From Pseudaminobacter sp040049255 (lineage in GTDB: Bacteria; Pseudomonadota; Alphaproteobacteria; Rhizobiales; Rhizobiaceae): a DNA stretch of 64,000 nucleotides. The stretch spans positions 1 to 64,000 of the forward strand of contig NZ_JBDZDR010000011.1 of NCBI RefSeq assembly GCF_040049255.1, written 5' to 3'. A model generated the notes under the pieces. The model did no database searches and was not told the DNA's origin. It saw only the letters and a list, made by a program, of their open reading frames with translations. This document shows positions 10,011 to 17,933 of this stretch, piece by piece (position 1 is the stretch's first letter; each line of letters begins with the position of its first letter). Made by a program: the position numbers and the translations under genes.

Positions 10011-10033
10011 GCGCCCTACGGGGCGTCTTTTTA
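10011..10033 (+). terminator. Rho-independent terminator
   Basis: GC-rich hairpin GCGCCC-TAC-GGGGCG followed by TCTTTTTATTT, starting 7 bases after the TAA of the preceding frame. It argues that this frame was once a transcribed gene. Confidence 0.7.
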
Positions 10034-10050
10034 TTTGCGCATCAAGCGCT

Positions 10051-10086
10051 CGGTCGGCAACTCGATATACCAGCAGTTGCCGACCG
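10051..10086. repeat. 12-bp perfect inverted repeat
   Basis: CGGTCGGCAACT and AGTTGCCGACCG separated by 12 bases. There is no T-run, so it is not an ordinary terminator. It could be a recombinase or regulator site. Confidence 0.55.
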
Positions 10087-10887
10087 AATTCCTTCTCTCG
10101 TCGCGCGATGAAGCGTCATCAGCAACGCGACGATCGCCATGTCTGGCGACGTCTTCGGCCAGATCAAAAGACCAGACGGCGGCACTCATTAGTGAGTCTC
10201 TAGTGAGTCTCTCCGTCAATTTGGGATGATCTGCGGCGCATCGAGGCGCTCCGCTGAACGCCTGGTGGATCAGAACTGCGGAGCAAGCCAGCATTTTGCA
10301 TCGGCGCTCTGGTGCGGCTGCATTCGCCCATGATGCTCGTTCCGTCTGCGGATGTGACCGCGGTGAAGGCGGGAGCGGATCTGTCAACCCGAATGACGCG
10401 CCGCTCGGCCAGATCCCTTCGCAGGCATCAGGCACCGAGGTGCCCCAGATGATGAATATCTATTTTGCTTGGCCGGCCCAGGACTTCCGTTATTCGGCTG
10501 GTCATTGATGACGCATGTGCCGGAATCTTAGAAACGTATCCCTTGATCGGGTGGTCAGATATCACGCGACAGACGGCACAGGCTTGTCGGCGCCGGCGAA
10601 GATGATGTTTCGGGGCGCCTCAGGCGATGGTTGACGAAGGTAGAATAAATTTTATGCGGCCTGCCAATGTCAACTACGTGTAACCTTTCCGTTGCGAACT
10701 CATCTTTTGAACTAGATGACTGAACGGTCGTGGTTTACATCCGTCAACAAAGATATGCAGAGCCACACTCCCGGTAATATGGGCGCATCCAGGGTAAAAT
10801 GTGTCTGGCGCCAACAGGCATCCGGAACAAGGCTCGCGCCTTTTTCTAGGACTTCGAGCCCTCAGCCAGATCGTTATCTAGATGGGG
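10087..10887. other. Gene-poor stretch upstream of the second integrase
   Basis: No frame with a convincing start or domain. Bases ~10342-10400 resemble 15522-15580 (shared words TGCGGATGTG, CGCGGTGAAGG, GGATCTGTC, CCGAAT), a degraded dispersed repeat. Bases 10190-10210 hold a short tandem duplication of TAGTGAGTCTC. Confidence 0.45.
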
Positions 10888-11874
10888 CTAGCCCAGTCGG
10901 TTGACCAGGTCTTCGGCGCGCAGATGGCTATAGCGCTGCAGCATGCGTAACTCCTTGTGACCCGAGACGGTCGCCACTTCGATTACGTTCCAGCCCCTCT
11001 CCAGCAGGCGCGTCACGGCTTCATGTCTGAGATCATGAAAATGCAGATCGGAGGAACCCGCTCGGTCCCGTAGATGCAACCAGGCTTGTCCGACGGCGCT
11101 TTGGGTCGTGGCGATCACCTTTTCACCAGTGCTGGTCGCATTGAGCTCCTTCAGCACAGCAATCGCTCGACTGGACAGCGGCACGTCGCGAGCATCGCCG
11201 TTTTTCGTCAGTGGCAGGTGCGCGATGCGCTTTTCGAAATCGATGTTCGACCATGTGAGGCTGAGTAACTCGCCCTGTCGCATCGCGGTCTCAACGGCGA
11301 GAATAATCAGCGGGCGCATCCAGGGGGTTCGACCGCTGTCAGCGGCGTCGAGCAGCTTCTGCTCTTCACCAAGAGCCAGGCGGCGATCTCGTCCGCGCGG
11401 CGGCTTCGGTCTTCGTATCAACCGGCACGGGTTCTGCGCCAGGTGGACGCCCCATTCTTTTCGGGCAATGTCGATCGCGTGACCGAGCGAATTTAGCTCC
11501 CGGATGACTGTCGAGGACGCAACGACTGCTAGGCGCTCGTCCCGGTATTCAGCGACGTGCTGCGGCGTCAGCATTGCCAGCGTGCGGTGTGCGATCGAGC
11601 GTTTCATCATAGCCTTGATGCGATACGCCTCGCTCGACGCCGAGCGCTTCTGCGGCGTGATCTCGCGCAGGTAGCGCTCGAAAAGCTCTTTTATGGTCAT
11701 CCGTTCAGCCAGGCGCGTGTCTGGCAGGTTGCCGCAGCGATCAAGCTCGGCTTCCAGATTGCGCGCCCACCGCTCAGCGTCGGCTTTTGAGTCAAAGCTC
11801 TTGGCACGCGGGGCGATTCCCTTACGTCTAACTTGGGCTTGCCATCTGCCCCGCAACCGGCGGATCGTCGCCAT
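10888..11874 (-). CDS. Tyrosine recombinase/integrase (second)
   Basis: Intact 328-residue site-specific recombinase. The ATG at 11874 has an excellent AGGAGGTG ribosome site, so I prefer it over a start nine codons upstream. The N-terminal arm (MATIRRLRGRWQAQVRRKG) is of the Arm-DNA-binding type and the core-binding domain spans about 58-150. The catalytic set is complete: R199 (AMRQGE), K224, H280-x-x-R283 (HDLRH), H306 (SGHK) and Y315 (LQRYSHL). It is unrelated in detail to the integrase at 85-1377. It sits in mid-island rather than at an edge, suggesting the 15.5-kb region was assembled from more than one element. No tRNA gene adjoins it. Confidence 0.93.
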   Translation of the reverse strand: MATIRRLRGRWQAQVRRKGIAPRAKSFDSKADAERWARNLEAELDRCGNLPDTRLAERMTIKELFERYLREITPQKRSASSEAYRIKAMMKRSIAHRTLAMLTPQHVAEYRDERLAVVASSTVIRELNSLGHAIDIARKEWGVHLAQNPCRLIRRPKPPRGRDRRLALGEEQKLLDAADSGRTPWMRPLIILAVETAMRQGELLSLTWSNIDFEKRIAHLPLTKNGDARDVPLSSRAIAVLKELNATSTGEKVIATTQSAVGQAWLHLRDRAGSSDLHFHDLRHEAVTRLLERGWNVIEVATVSGHKELRMLQRYSHLRAEDLVNRLG

Positions 11875-12190
11875 GAAGCACCTCCTTGTTATGTGCCTCA
11901 TGGTGCGTAGGACGCCCCCGGAGGGGCGCCAAGGACGATTCCGGCGCCTGTGTGACCAGAGTGTGCCGCGAGCGTCTGGGGCGCTCTGCAGGGCTCTGTC
12001 GCTCGCTGGTGGACACCATTGGAATCAAGGACTTCCGGATCTCTCGAGAGGCGGGAGAGCGCTGCTTGATCTAGGCAGCTGTGGGCGCGTTGTCACTTCA
12101 GCTCTTGGCAGTGTTCCGAGAGCTATAGCAAGTTGCTAAGTGCTTACAACATCGTTCTAATGCAAGAGGGAGCTTGGGGGGGAATCGCGA
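11875..12190. other. Intergenic region between divergent integrase and darT
   Basis: Carries the ribosome site of the integrase and presumably the promoters of both genes. No RNA gene or strong hairpin was recognised. Base composition turns AT-richer from about 12.1 kb. Confidence 0.4.
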
Positions 12191-12907
12191 GTGCCGGAGC
12201 GCTTCATTTTTAGGCAGGTCTATTTCGGTGACGTTTCCAGATTTGCCGCTGATGGCGAAATCCGAGCGAAGAACCATCCGACGGCGCAGCGATGTCATCA
12301 GACATCGTATCAGGCGATCGTCGACCGAAGGGGGACTAGCGAGTTTGGGATGCCATGCGGAGGCGTTGTCAATGACTATGTCCCATTTTATTTCTCGCCG
12401 ATTACAGCTTTCACCTACACAATTTCCTGCGGCAATGTTCCGTTGATTGATCCGAAGGGGTGCAATCTAGGGCAGGCGTGCGAAGACGACCGAGTATTTT
12501 TGGTCGCTCGCCCGGCGAGGTTTGCAAGTAGCGGTTTGACTTATTGTTTTAGCAACTACGCGCTGAACTCTCAGGCGCCGATGCCGACGATTGAGAGCAA
12601 TCTAGCGCGTCTTGATAGTCACGTTCATTGGAATGTTTTCGATGACGCCCCGCTGGCAGCTTCGATCCCTGAGATTGGTTACGGTGGGGTCTGCAAATAT
12701 TTCAAGAACGCGGCAACGCCACCCGAGCGGCAAACGCGTAGTCAGAAACGTATGGCGGAGTTTTTGGTCCGTCATGCTGTTCCAATAGGCATAATTGAGT
12801 GCATAATTGCAAAGACCACCAATGTGAGAGATAACCTCACCGAGATGATCGCGGGGTCCGGCTGGAATGTCCCGATATATGTCAAACGCGGTTGCTACTT
12901 CCAATGA
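12191..12907 (+). CDS. darT: DarT-family DNA ADP-ribosyltransferase toxin
   Basis: Toxin that uses NAD+ to ADP-ribosylate bases in single-stranded DNA. The 238-residue sequence matches the DarT (DUF4433) pattern: a VYFGDV N-terminal segment, an unusually diagnostic NDYVPFYFSP (61-70) and, near the end, RMAEFLV (187-193), whose E190 aligns with the catalytic glutamate. A conserved VPIGIIECI strand follows. The start is GTG, after a G-rich stretch. The stop overlaps the ATG of the next gene by 3 bp (ATGA), the coupling expected for a toxin with its antitoxin. Other DarTG systems act as abortive-infection phage defence. The known motifs are present, so it is probably active. Confidence 0.9.
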   Translation: MPERFIFRQVYFGDVSRFAADGEIRAKNHPTAQRCHQTSYQAIVDRRGTSEFGMPCGGVVNDYVPFYFSPITAFTYTISCGNVPLIDPKGCNLGQACEDDRVFLVARPARFASSGLTYCFSNYALNSQAPMPTIESNLARLDSHVHWNVFDDAPLAASIPEIGYGGVCKYFKNAATPPERQTRSQKRMAEFLVRHAVPIGIIECIIAKTTNVRDNLTEMIAGSGWNVPIYVKRGCYFQ

Positions 12908-13947
12908 CACTGATTTTTAAGAAGGGCGATATGTTCGCTGAGCCGGCCGAGGCGTTGGTCAATACGGTCAACTGCGTCGGTGTCATGGGTAAGGGGGTCG
13001 CGCTCGAAGCAAAGAGGCGGTGGCCTAAGAATTATTCGGCTTACAAGAAGGTCTGTGACGCAGGAAGGCTGAGGCCTGGTAAGTTATTTGTTTTCGATGC
13101 AAGTCAACTTCTTGATCAGCAAGGTCCTAGGTATGTGATCAATTTTCCAACTAAAGACCATTGGCGAGAAAAGTCAAAAATTTCCTATGTTGCTGATGGT
13201 CTTGATGCGCTAGTGGGTGCGATTCGTGAATATAAAATCTCGTCAGTAGTCATGCCGCCACTGGGATGCGGAAACGGCGGTCTCGATTGGGCTGTTGTCC
13301 GACCTCTGATCGAATTGAAGCTTGCGAAGCTTCATGATGTTGAAATTACCGTATTCCCTCCGGCCGGGACGAATGATGAACCTGAACATGTCGAGTTGCC
13401 CCTGAAGATGACTTACGGCCGAGCAATTTTGCTTAAGGCTCTAGGTGAACTTGAAAGGCCTTTTAATGGCGAGTTTGATCGTATCTCACTTCAAAAGATT
13501 GCCTATTTCCTGCAAGCTCTTGGTGTTCCCTTGAACTTGGCATTCTCACGCAACTTGCACGGCCCATATTCGGAGGCGTTGAGAAAGGCATATATTGTCC
13601 TGGAGAAGAATCGGCTGATCGATGGGTTTACCTCAGGTGATCGCCTTGCTCACGTTACCCCTGCGGGGTATGCAGCTGCTGACGAATTCCTCAGCAACTC
13701 ACCTGATCATGACGGTCATAAGATCATAGACCGACTTGATAAGCTTGTGCAGGGCTATGAGAGTCCCTACGGACTAGAGCTATTGTCTTCAGTTCATTGG
13801 CTGGCCGCGCATGAGAATGCATATCCAGTCGAGAAAATCGTTATTGCGATGAAAACGTGGAGCGAAGACAAGCGAAATTCGTTCCCAGAAGCCTCTATTC
13901 GCGCAGCTTATGATCGTCTGGTCGTAGATGGTCTAATACCGAACTGA
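12904..13947 (+). CDS. darG: DarG macrodomain antitoxin
   Basis: Antitoxin that removes ADP-ribose from DNA and also binds DarT. Residues 1-155 form a macrodomain: KKGDMF, ALVNTVNCVGVMGKGVAL (17-34, ligand loop), FPTK with K84 in the position of the catalytic lysine of characterised DarG proteins, and PPLGCGNGGLDW (the second ligand loop). Residues ~170-347 form the DarG-specific C-terminal domain (GRAILLKALGELERPFNGEF onward), which blocks the toxin. ATG 12904 overlaps the darT stop. An in-frame TTG 12 bases upstream is less likely because the overlap is the normal coupling. The full family length is present. Codon use is AT-richer than the flanking chromosome, consistent with transfer. Confidence 0.93.
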   Translation: MTLIFKKGDMFAEPAEALVNTVNCVGVMGKGVALEAKRRWPKNYSAYKKVCDAGRLRPGKLFVFDASQLLDQQGPRYVINFPTKDHWREKSKISYVADGLDALVGAIREYKISSVVMPPLGCGNGGLDWAVVRPLIELKLAKLHDVEITVFPPAGTNDEPEHVELPLKMTYGRAILLKALGELERPFNGEFDRISLQKIAYFLQALGVPLNLAFSRNLHGPYSEALRKAYIVLEKNRLIDGFTSGDRLAHVTPAGYAAADEFLSNSPDHDGHKIIDRLDKLVQGYESPYGLELLSSVHWLAAHENAYPVEKIVIAMKTWSEDKRNSFPEASIRAAYDRLVVDGLIPN

Positions 13948-14253
13948 TCCGTGCCCTATGACAAGCGGCTCTAAACTGTTGGCTTGATATTGTGGGGAGG
14001 CCGGGCTCCCGCTCGATAGTGAAAAAATTTGTAGGATATTCTCGCATTGCCGGGAGTGCATAACTCATCACCATTCAACCGAATCCCGACCCCCGACGAT
14101 GGCCAATATCACGAAGAATACAAAAAGCCCGAACAATTCAACAAGCAGTGGTCTGCTCCTACGCGGGGTCGTAAGTGGAATATTTCAGTTCACGCTGGTT
14201 CAATTCCGCGGGAGAGCGTCACTCATCCGCGCTATTCAAAGTTTTGCAAACAT
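13948..14253. other. Intergenic, convergent darG and membrane-protein genes
   Basis: Two short plus-strand frames occur here, but neither has a ribosome site or recognisable content. No strong terminator is visible. Composition is AT-rich. Confidence 0.4.
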
Positions 14254-15057
14254 CTACCATTGCCGCTCTAAGCGATCGCCGGCTATTCGAAGCTCCAGCA
14301 GCTGATCAACATTAGGATACATACCTGTAACAACACCTGCCAATGTAAAGGCACCGCGCACTGTTTCTGGATCAATCCGGGGCGGAATAGAGTTCGCAGT
14401 TCCCCTAGCGTAGGAAAACGCTTCACCTACGAGGCCGTAGACGACTGCCCATCCAATCGCATCAGATATCGCATCATGAGTGGCCGCCGTTAAGCCGGTT
14501 ATGTGCGGAAGTATCACGCCGATCCCTACGGCTGCTTGACGCGCCTGCTGCACCTGAAAATGTTTGAGGATGTTGGCGAGCCGATCTTGAGAGACGCTAT
14601 CAGCATGTTCGATACACTCCTTAAGGTCTGGAATAATCGAGTCGGGCAACGCCTGGAACGCCGTAGGGTGCGGGACGTGAAATCCTACCGGGGTGTGCCC
14701 CGGATGAAACCGAAGCATCAAGTTGTTCCTAGCCACAATCGACAATTCTGAAAGGATCGCCGGTAATATCGCGCGTGCGGCAACCAGTTTATTGTGACGG
14801 CGCTCATCTTCGATGTCGTTCGTCTGGCTGATTTGTGTGCGGTTACCACGAAGTGCAATGTAGGCTGCACCGATCGAAAACCCTGCAACGACAATACTTC
14901 CCACGAAGCCGACCCAAGCGTCACTCTTGAGGGGCCAATCGAGCATCATGAAGACAACCAAAAAAACTTCGGCTGCGCAGAAAGCACCTAGAGCGAAGCC
15001 ATCAAGGAACGTAATCTGCTTAAGTCTATATTTTCTCAATGCGCCCCCTTCTGCCAC
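14254..15057 (-). CDS. Two-helix membrane protein of unknown function
   Basis: I do not recognise the family. Two hydrophobic segments, about residues 18-38 (FALGAFCAAEVFLVVFMMLD) and 47-68 (VGFVGSIVVAGFSIGAAYIA), are followed by a ~195-residue soluble, helical domain with a charged linker (NDIEDERRHNKLVAAR). This N-terminal 2TM plus cytoplasmic helical domain is a plan shared by several putative phage-abortive-infection proteins, but I see no motif that places it in one. The start is GTG; TTG at 15039, after GGGGGC, is an alternative. It lies convergent to darTG inside the defence island and its base composition matches that neighbourhood. Confidence 0.7.
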   Translation of the reverse strand: MAEGGALRKYRLKQITFLDGFALGAFCAAEVFLVVFMMLDWPLKSDAWVGFVGSIVVAGFSIGAAYIALRGNRTQISQTNDIEDERRHNKLVAARAILPAILSELSIVARNNLMLRFHPGHTPVGFHVPHPTAFQALPDSIIPDLKECIEHADSVSQDRLANILKHFQVQQARQAAVGIGVILPHITGLTAATHDAISDAIGWAVVYGLVGEAFSYARGTANSIPPRIDPETVRGAFTLAGVVTGMYPNVDQLLELRIAGDRLERQW

Positions 15058-15638
15058 GCGGCATCATGTATCGTAGCGTTCTAACGATGTTGACGCGCCC
15101 TTTAGTTCTTGTCGCGCCACCGCAATGAGAGGCGCCGTCCGCGCCAAAGCCTGCAACCTGACGTGCTGGGCAGATCAATGATTTGGGTGAAAGGCTGACC
15201 CCGTCGGCAAATTGTCAGATCGGTAACCGCAATGCCAGCCCGGAATGCATATCAGATACTGAGAATGCGTTCGTGATGACGAATTCGAGAATTCTCGCCT
15301 ATGGGACTCCCAGTTTAGTCGACCGCCTGAGCGTTGAAATGTCTTGATCAAGAAACCCAAGGTTTCGCGGCCGTGCCGGAGACGGCCTGGGACTTGTCAT
15401 CGTCGGATACAAGCCGGCGCAGCGCTGGCTTAAACACCGGCGAAGCCGGGTGTCCGTCGTCAGCGTTTTTGGGGCAATTCGGCGCGGTGTTTGCCTTCAC
15501 GCAACGAAGCTGACCGGCATTCTGCGGATGTGTTCGCGGTGAAGGACGGGAGAGGATCTGTCGATCCGAATATCCGCCACTTGCTTCCGTCGCAATCTGG
15601 AGTGTGCGAGGGTGCTTATTGAATAGGGAGGGGCATGT
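15058..15638. other. Intergenic with degraded repeat and hairpin
   Basis: No supported gene. Bases 15434-15453 form a hairpin (ACACCGGC-GAA-GCCGGGTGT with one bulge). Bases ~15522-15580 resemble 10342-10400. The upstream sequence of the superinfection-immunity gene, with GGGAGGGG before its start, lies at the end. Confidence 0.45.
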
Positions 15639-15977
15639 ATGTCATCGAACAGCTGCACGCAGAACACATTCCATTGGTGCGTTCTATCCGCGCTATCACT
15701 TCTGATCTTTAGCTCTGGCGCGCACGCGCAGACACCCAGCTCAAGCTCAAGTTATGGGACCATCTTCGGCCTAATAACAGTCGGCTTCTTGGCGCTACTA
15801 TACTTCGCGCCATCAATCATCGCTTGGCGGCGCAACCATGAAAACAGATGGCTGATTCTCCTTCTTAACGTAGTGCTGGGTTGGACAGTGATAGGCTGGC
15901 TTGCAGTGCTATCCTTTGCCGTCCTCGCGATCCACATCACAAAGGAGGGCAAAATAGTGAACAAAGTCCGCACCTAA
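15639..15977 (+). CDS. Superinfection immunity (Imm-type) membrane protein
   Basis: A 112-residue inner-membrane protein. After a signal-like N-terminus (helix about 13-30 ending AHAQ) it carries the T4 Imm/superinfection-immunity pattern: FLALLYFAPSIIAWRRNHEN followed by a second helix LLNVVLGWTVIGWLAVLSFA. This gives two membrane helices joined by a short basic loop. In T4, Imm stops entry of DNA from later phages. Related genes occur widely in bacterial genomes, where their roles are mostly untested. GGGAGGGG precedes the start; an ATG four bases upstream is out of frame. The location beside other defence genes supports a phage-exclusion role but does not prove it. Confidence 0.8.
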   Translation: MSSNSCTQNTFHWCVLSALSLLIFSSGAHAQTPSSSSSYGTIFGLITVGFLALLYFAPSIIAWRRNHENRWLILLLNVVLGWTVIGWLAVLSFAVLAIHITKEGKIVNKVRT

Positions 15978-16147
15978 ACTCGTTGCATTGTAGTTGGCAC
16001 CGGAAGGCTGCTGACATGGCGCATCAGCCGGACCGCAAGCCGGGCTCTCCAGCTAACGCGCGCACAGAGGCTACTGATCGATCGGTCAGCTTAACACCAG
16101 CCTCTGCTTTTTATCCAAAGATTGCGGATCGCGGAGGAGGACGAACG

Positions 16148-16903
16148 ATGGCGATCTATGACCAGCCGACGAAAACGTTGATGCGGGAATTCGTCAAGGA
16201 CCTCCAACTCACCCCCGACCAGGTGTTCGACAAGAACACTGCGGTGAAGTGGTTCGCAAGCAAATACCCCAAGCTCAAACGCGGAACTGTAACAGCGCAT
16301 GTCGAAGGAATGGCGGTAAACGCCTCTTCTCGCATCCACCATCCAGCTATCAGGCCCGGCTCAGGCTACGATCTATTTTTCAAAGTCGCACCTGGTCGCT
16401 TTCGATTGTGGAACGAAGAAAAGGACCCTGCCCCGATCTACCGCGATATGGCACCTGGAACCCAGCCCAGCATTGATGACGATGCTGAAGAAGTTGAGGT
16501 GGAGGCTTCTCGGGAGTTCGCCTACGAGCATAACCTGCGGGATTACCTCGCCAGGAATCTTCACCTTATCGAGCCCGGTCTGAAATTATATCGAGACGAG
16601 GGGTTCGAAGGCGTCGAATTCCCGGTCGGTGGCCGGTTTATCGACATTCTAGCGGTGGACTCGAAGGACAACTTCGTGGTCGTTGAGCTCAAAGTGTCAC
16701 GGGGTTACGACCGAGTGGTCGGCCAGTTGCTCCGCTATATGGCGTGGGTCCAAAAGGAGCTCGCTAGTGAACCGAATTCAGTCAGAGGCGTCATCATCGC
16801 TAGCCAGATGACGGAAGATCTCCAACTAGCGGCCTCGCTAATGCCGAACGTGCAGCTGATGGAATATGAGCTGGCCCTAACTCTGCGTCCGGTAGTCAGC
16901 TGA
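16148..16903 (+). CDS. NucS-like (DUF91) PD-(D/E)XK nuclease-fold protein
   Basis: A 251-residue protein whose C-terminal half (about 125-235) has the endonuclease NucS/DUF91 pattern: FPVGGRFIDILAVD with D166, then VVVELK with E180-x-K182, then a conserved YDRVVGQLLRYMAWV helix. This is a complete PD-(D/E)XK site. The N-terminal half (1-95) looks like a winged-helix module (TLMREFVKDLQL through VAPGRFRLWN). A GGAGGA ribosome site precedes ATG 16148; an upstream in-frame extension is rejected because it lacks one. It is the last island gene, 107 bp before the right-hand repeat. The substrate is unknown. Mismatch repair, restriction or phage defence are all possible. Confidence 0.75.
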   Translation: MAIYDQPTKTLMREFVKDLQLTPDQVFDKNTAVKWFASKYPKLKRGTVTAHVEGMAVNASSRIHHPAIRPGSGYDLFFKVAPGRFRLWNEEKDPAPIYRDMAPGTQPSIDDDAEEVEVEASREFAYEHNLRDYLARNLHLIEPGLKLYRDEGFEGVEFPVGGRFIDILAVDSKDNFVVVELKVSRGYDRVVGQLLRYMAWVQKELASEPNSVRGVIIASQMTEDLQLAASLMPNVQLMEYELALTLRPVVS

Positions 16904-17010
16904 CGGGAGTGGCGGGATCGTGCCTTGGCGCTGGAGCGAACTGCACCGCGCGAACTGAAACCCTGGGCGGGTAAGGGTCTGCTTGTCAGCCCGGAAAGGC
17001 CCCGCGGACG

Positions 17011-17169
<159 letters not shown>

Positions 17170-17219
17170 TGCAGCAATGGTCAACGATCGCCAGGATCCG
17201 CAACGGCTGGAGGGCCGGC

Positions 17220-17825
17220 CTACCGTTGACGTGCAAGCCAGACCGTATGTCCGCCGCAATCCGGATCTTCCGGGATGTAGGCCACGACATCGAAACCATT
17301 GCGGTCGAGTAGGAGGCGATACTCGTCGGGATCGAGGCTTGCGTGATAAAGCGGCTCCCCTTCGAACGCGCCGATTGCCTCTCCGAAGGCGGGGCCACTG
17401 GTGAACAACAGTAAGGCACCTCGCTCGGCATGGTCACGGAAGATTGGAAACATCGTTCGCTGATGCCGGGGCGGGAGGTGAAAGAAGCTGTCCCAGGCAA
17501 TCAGCCCGCCGAATTCGCAGTCCAGCTTCAGCGAGCGCATATCCGCCACTTCCGCTGTCTCATCGGGCAGATTGCTCTGGAACAAGGCAATCATTTCCGG
17601 TGAGCTGTCCACGCCGTTGATCCGATACCCTCTGTCCACGAGATAGCGGGCTATGGGCTCGCCCGATCCGCAGCCAATGTCGAGCACCGTCGCGCCCGGC
17701 CGCAGCAGGTTCGCGAATCGCTCGATCCATGCGCGCTCACTGCCCAGCCTCGCACCGCGCGCGGCGGCCCACGCCTTGGCGTGACGCCGATAAAGGTCGA
17801 CTATGCGATGGGCAGCGTTATTCAT
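17220..17825 (-). CDS. Class I SAM-dependent methyltransferase
   Basis: A 201-residue small-molecule methyltransferase of the Methyltransf_11/25 kind. The SAM-binding motif I is VLDIGCGSGEPIARYL (47-62), motif II is the acidic GVDSSPEMI (70-78), and ADMRSL (93-98) contacts the adenine. I start it at the internal ATG 17825, because the upstream extension is basic, low-complexity and without a ribosome site. The substrate is not predictable. It is the first gene beyond the island and divergent from the CPBP protease. Confidence 0.8.
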   Translation of the reverse strand: MNNAAHRIVDLYRRHAKAWAAARGARLGSERAWIERFANLLRPGATVLDIGCGSGEPIARYLVDRGYRINGVDSSPEMIALFQSNLPDETAEVADMRSLKLDCEFGGLIAWDSFFHLPPRHQRTMFPIFRDHAERGALLLFTSGPAFGEAIGAFEGEPLYHASLDPDEYRLLLDRNGFDVVAYIPEDPDCGGHTVWLARQR

Positions 17826-17933
17826 GGCCGTTGGCCTATCAACGGCACACCATGTCCGCAAGCGACGCGGAAATTGCGGAATTCGGCGAGCTTTGGTAGG
17901 CCGATTGAACCTGGGAATGATTGAGCGAGCTGG

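Noticed and set aside
10031..10435. Minus-strand 134-codon frame near the second integrase
   Set aside because: It begins without a ribosome site, runs through a perfect hairpin and a terminator, and has no protein-like pattern.
14047..14305. Two overlapping short plus-strand frames after darG
   Set aside because: Neither has a ribosome site; one starts with TTG; both run into the convergent membrane-protein gene.
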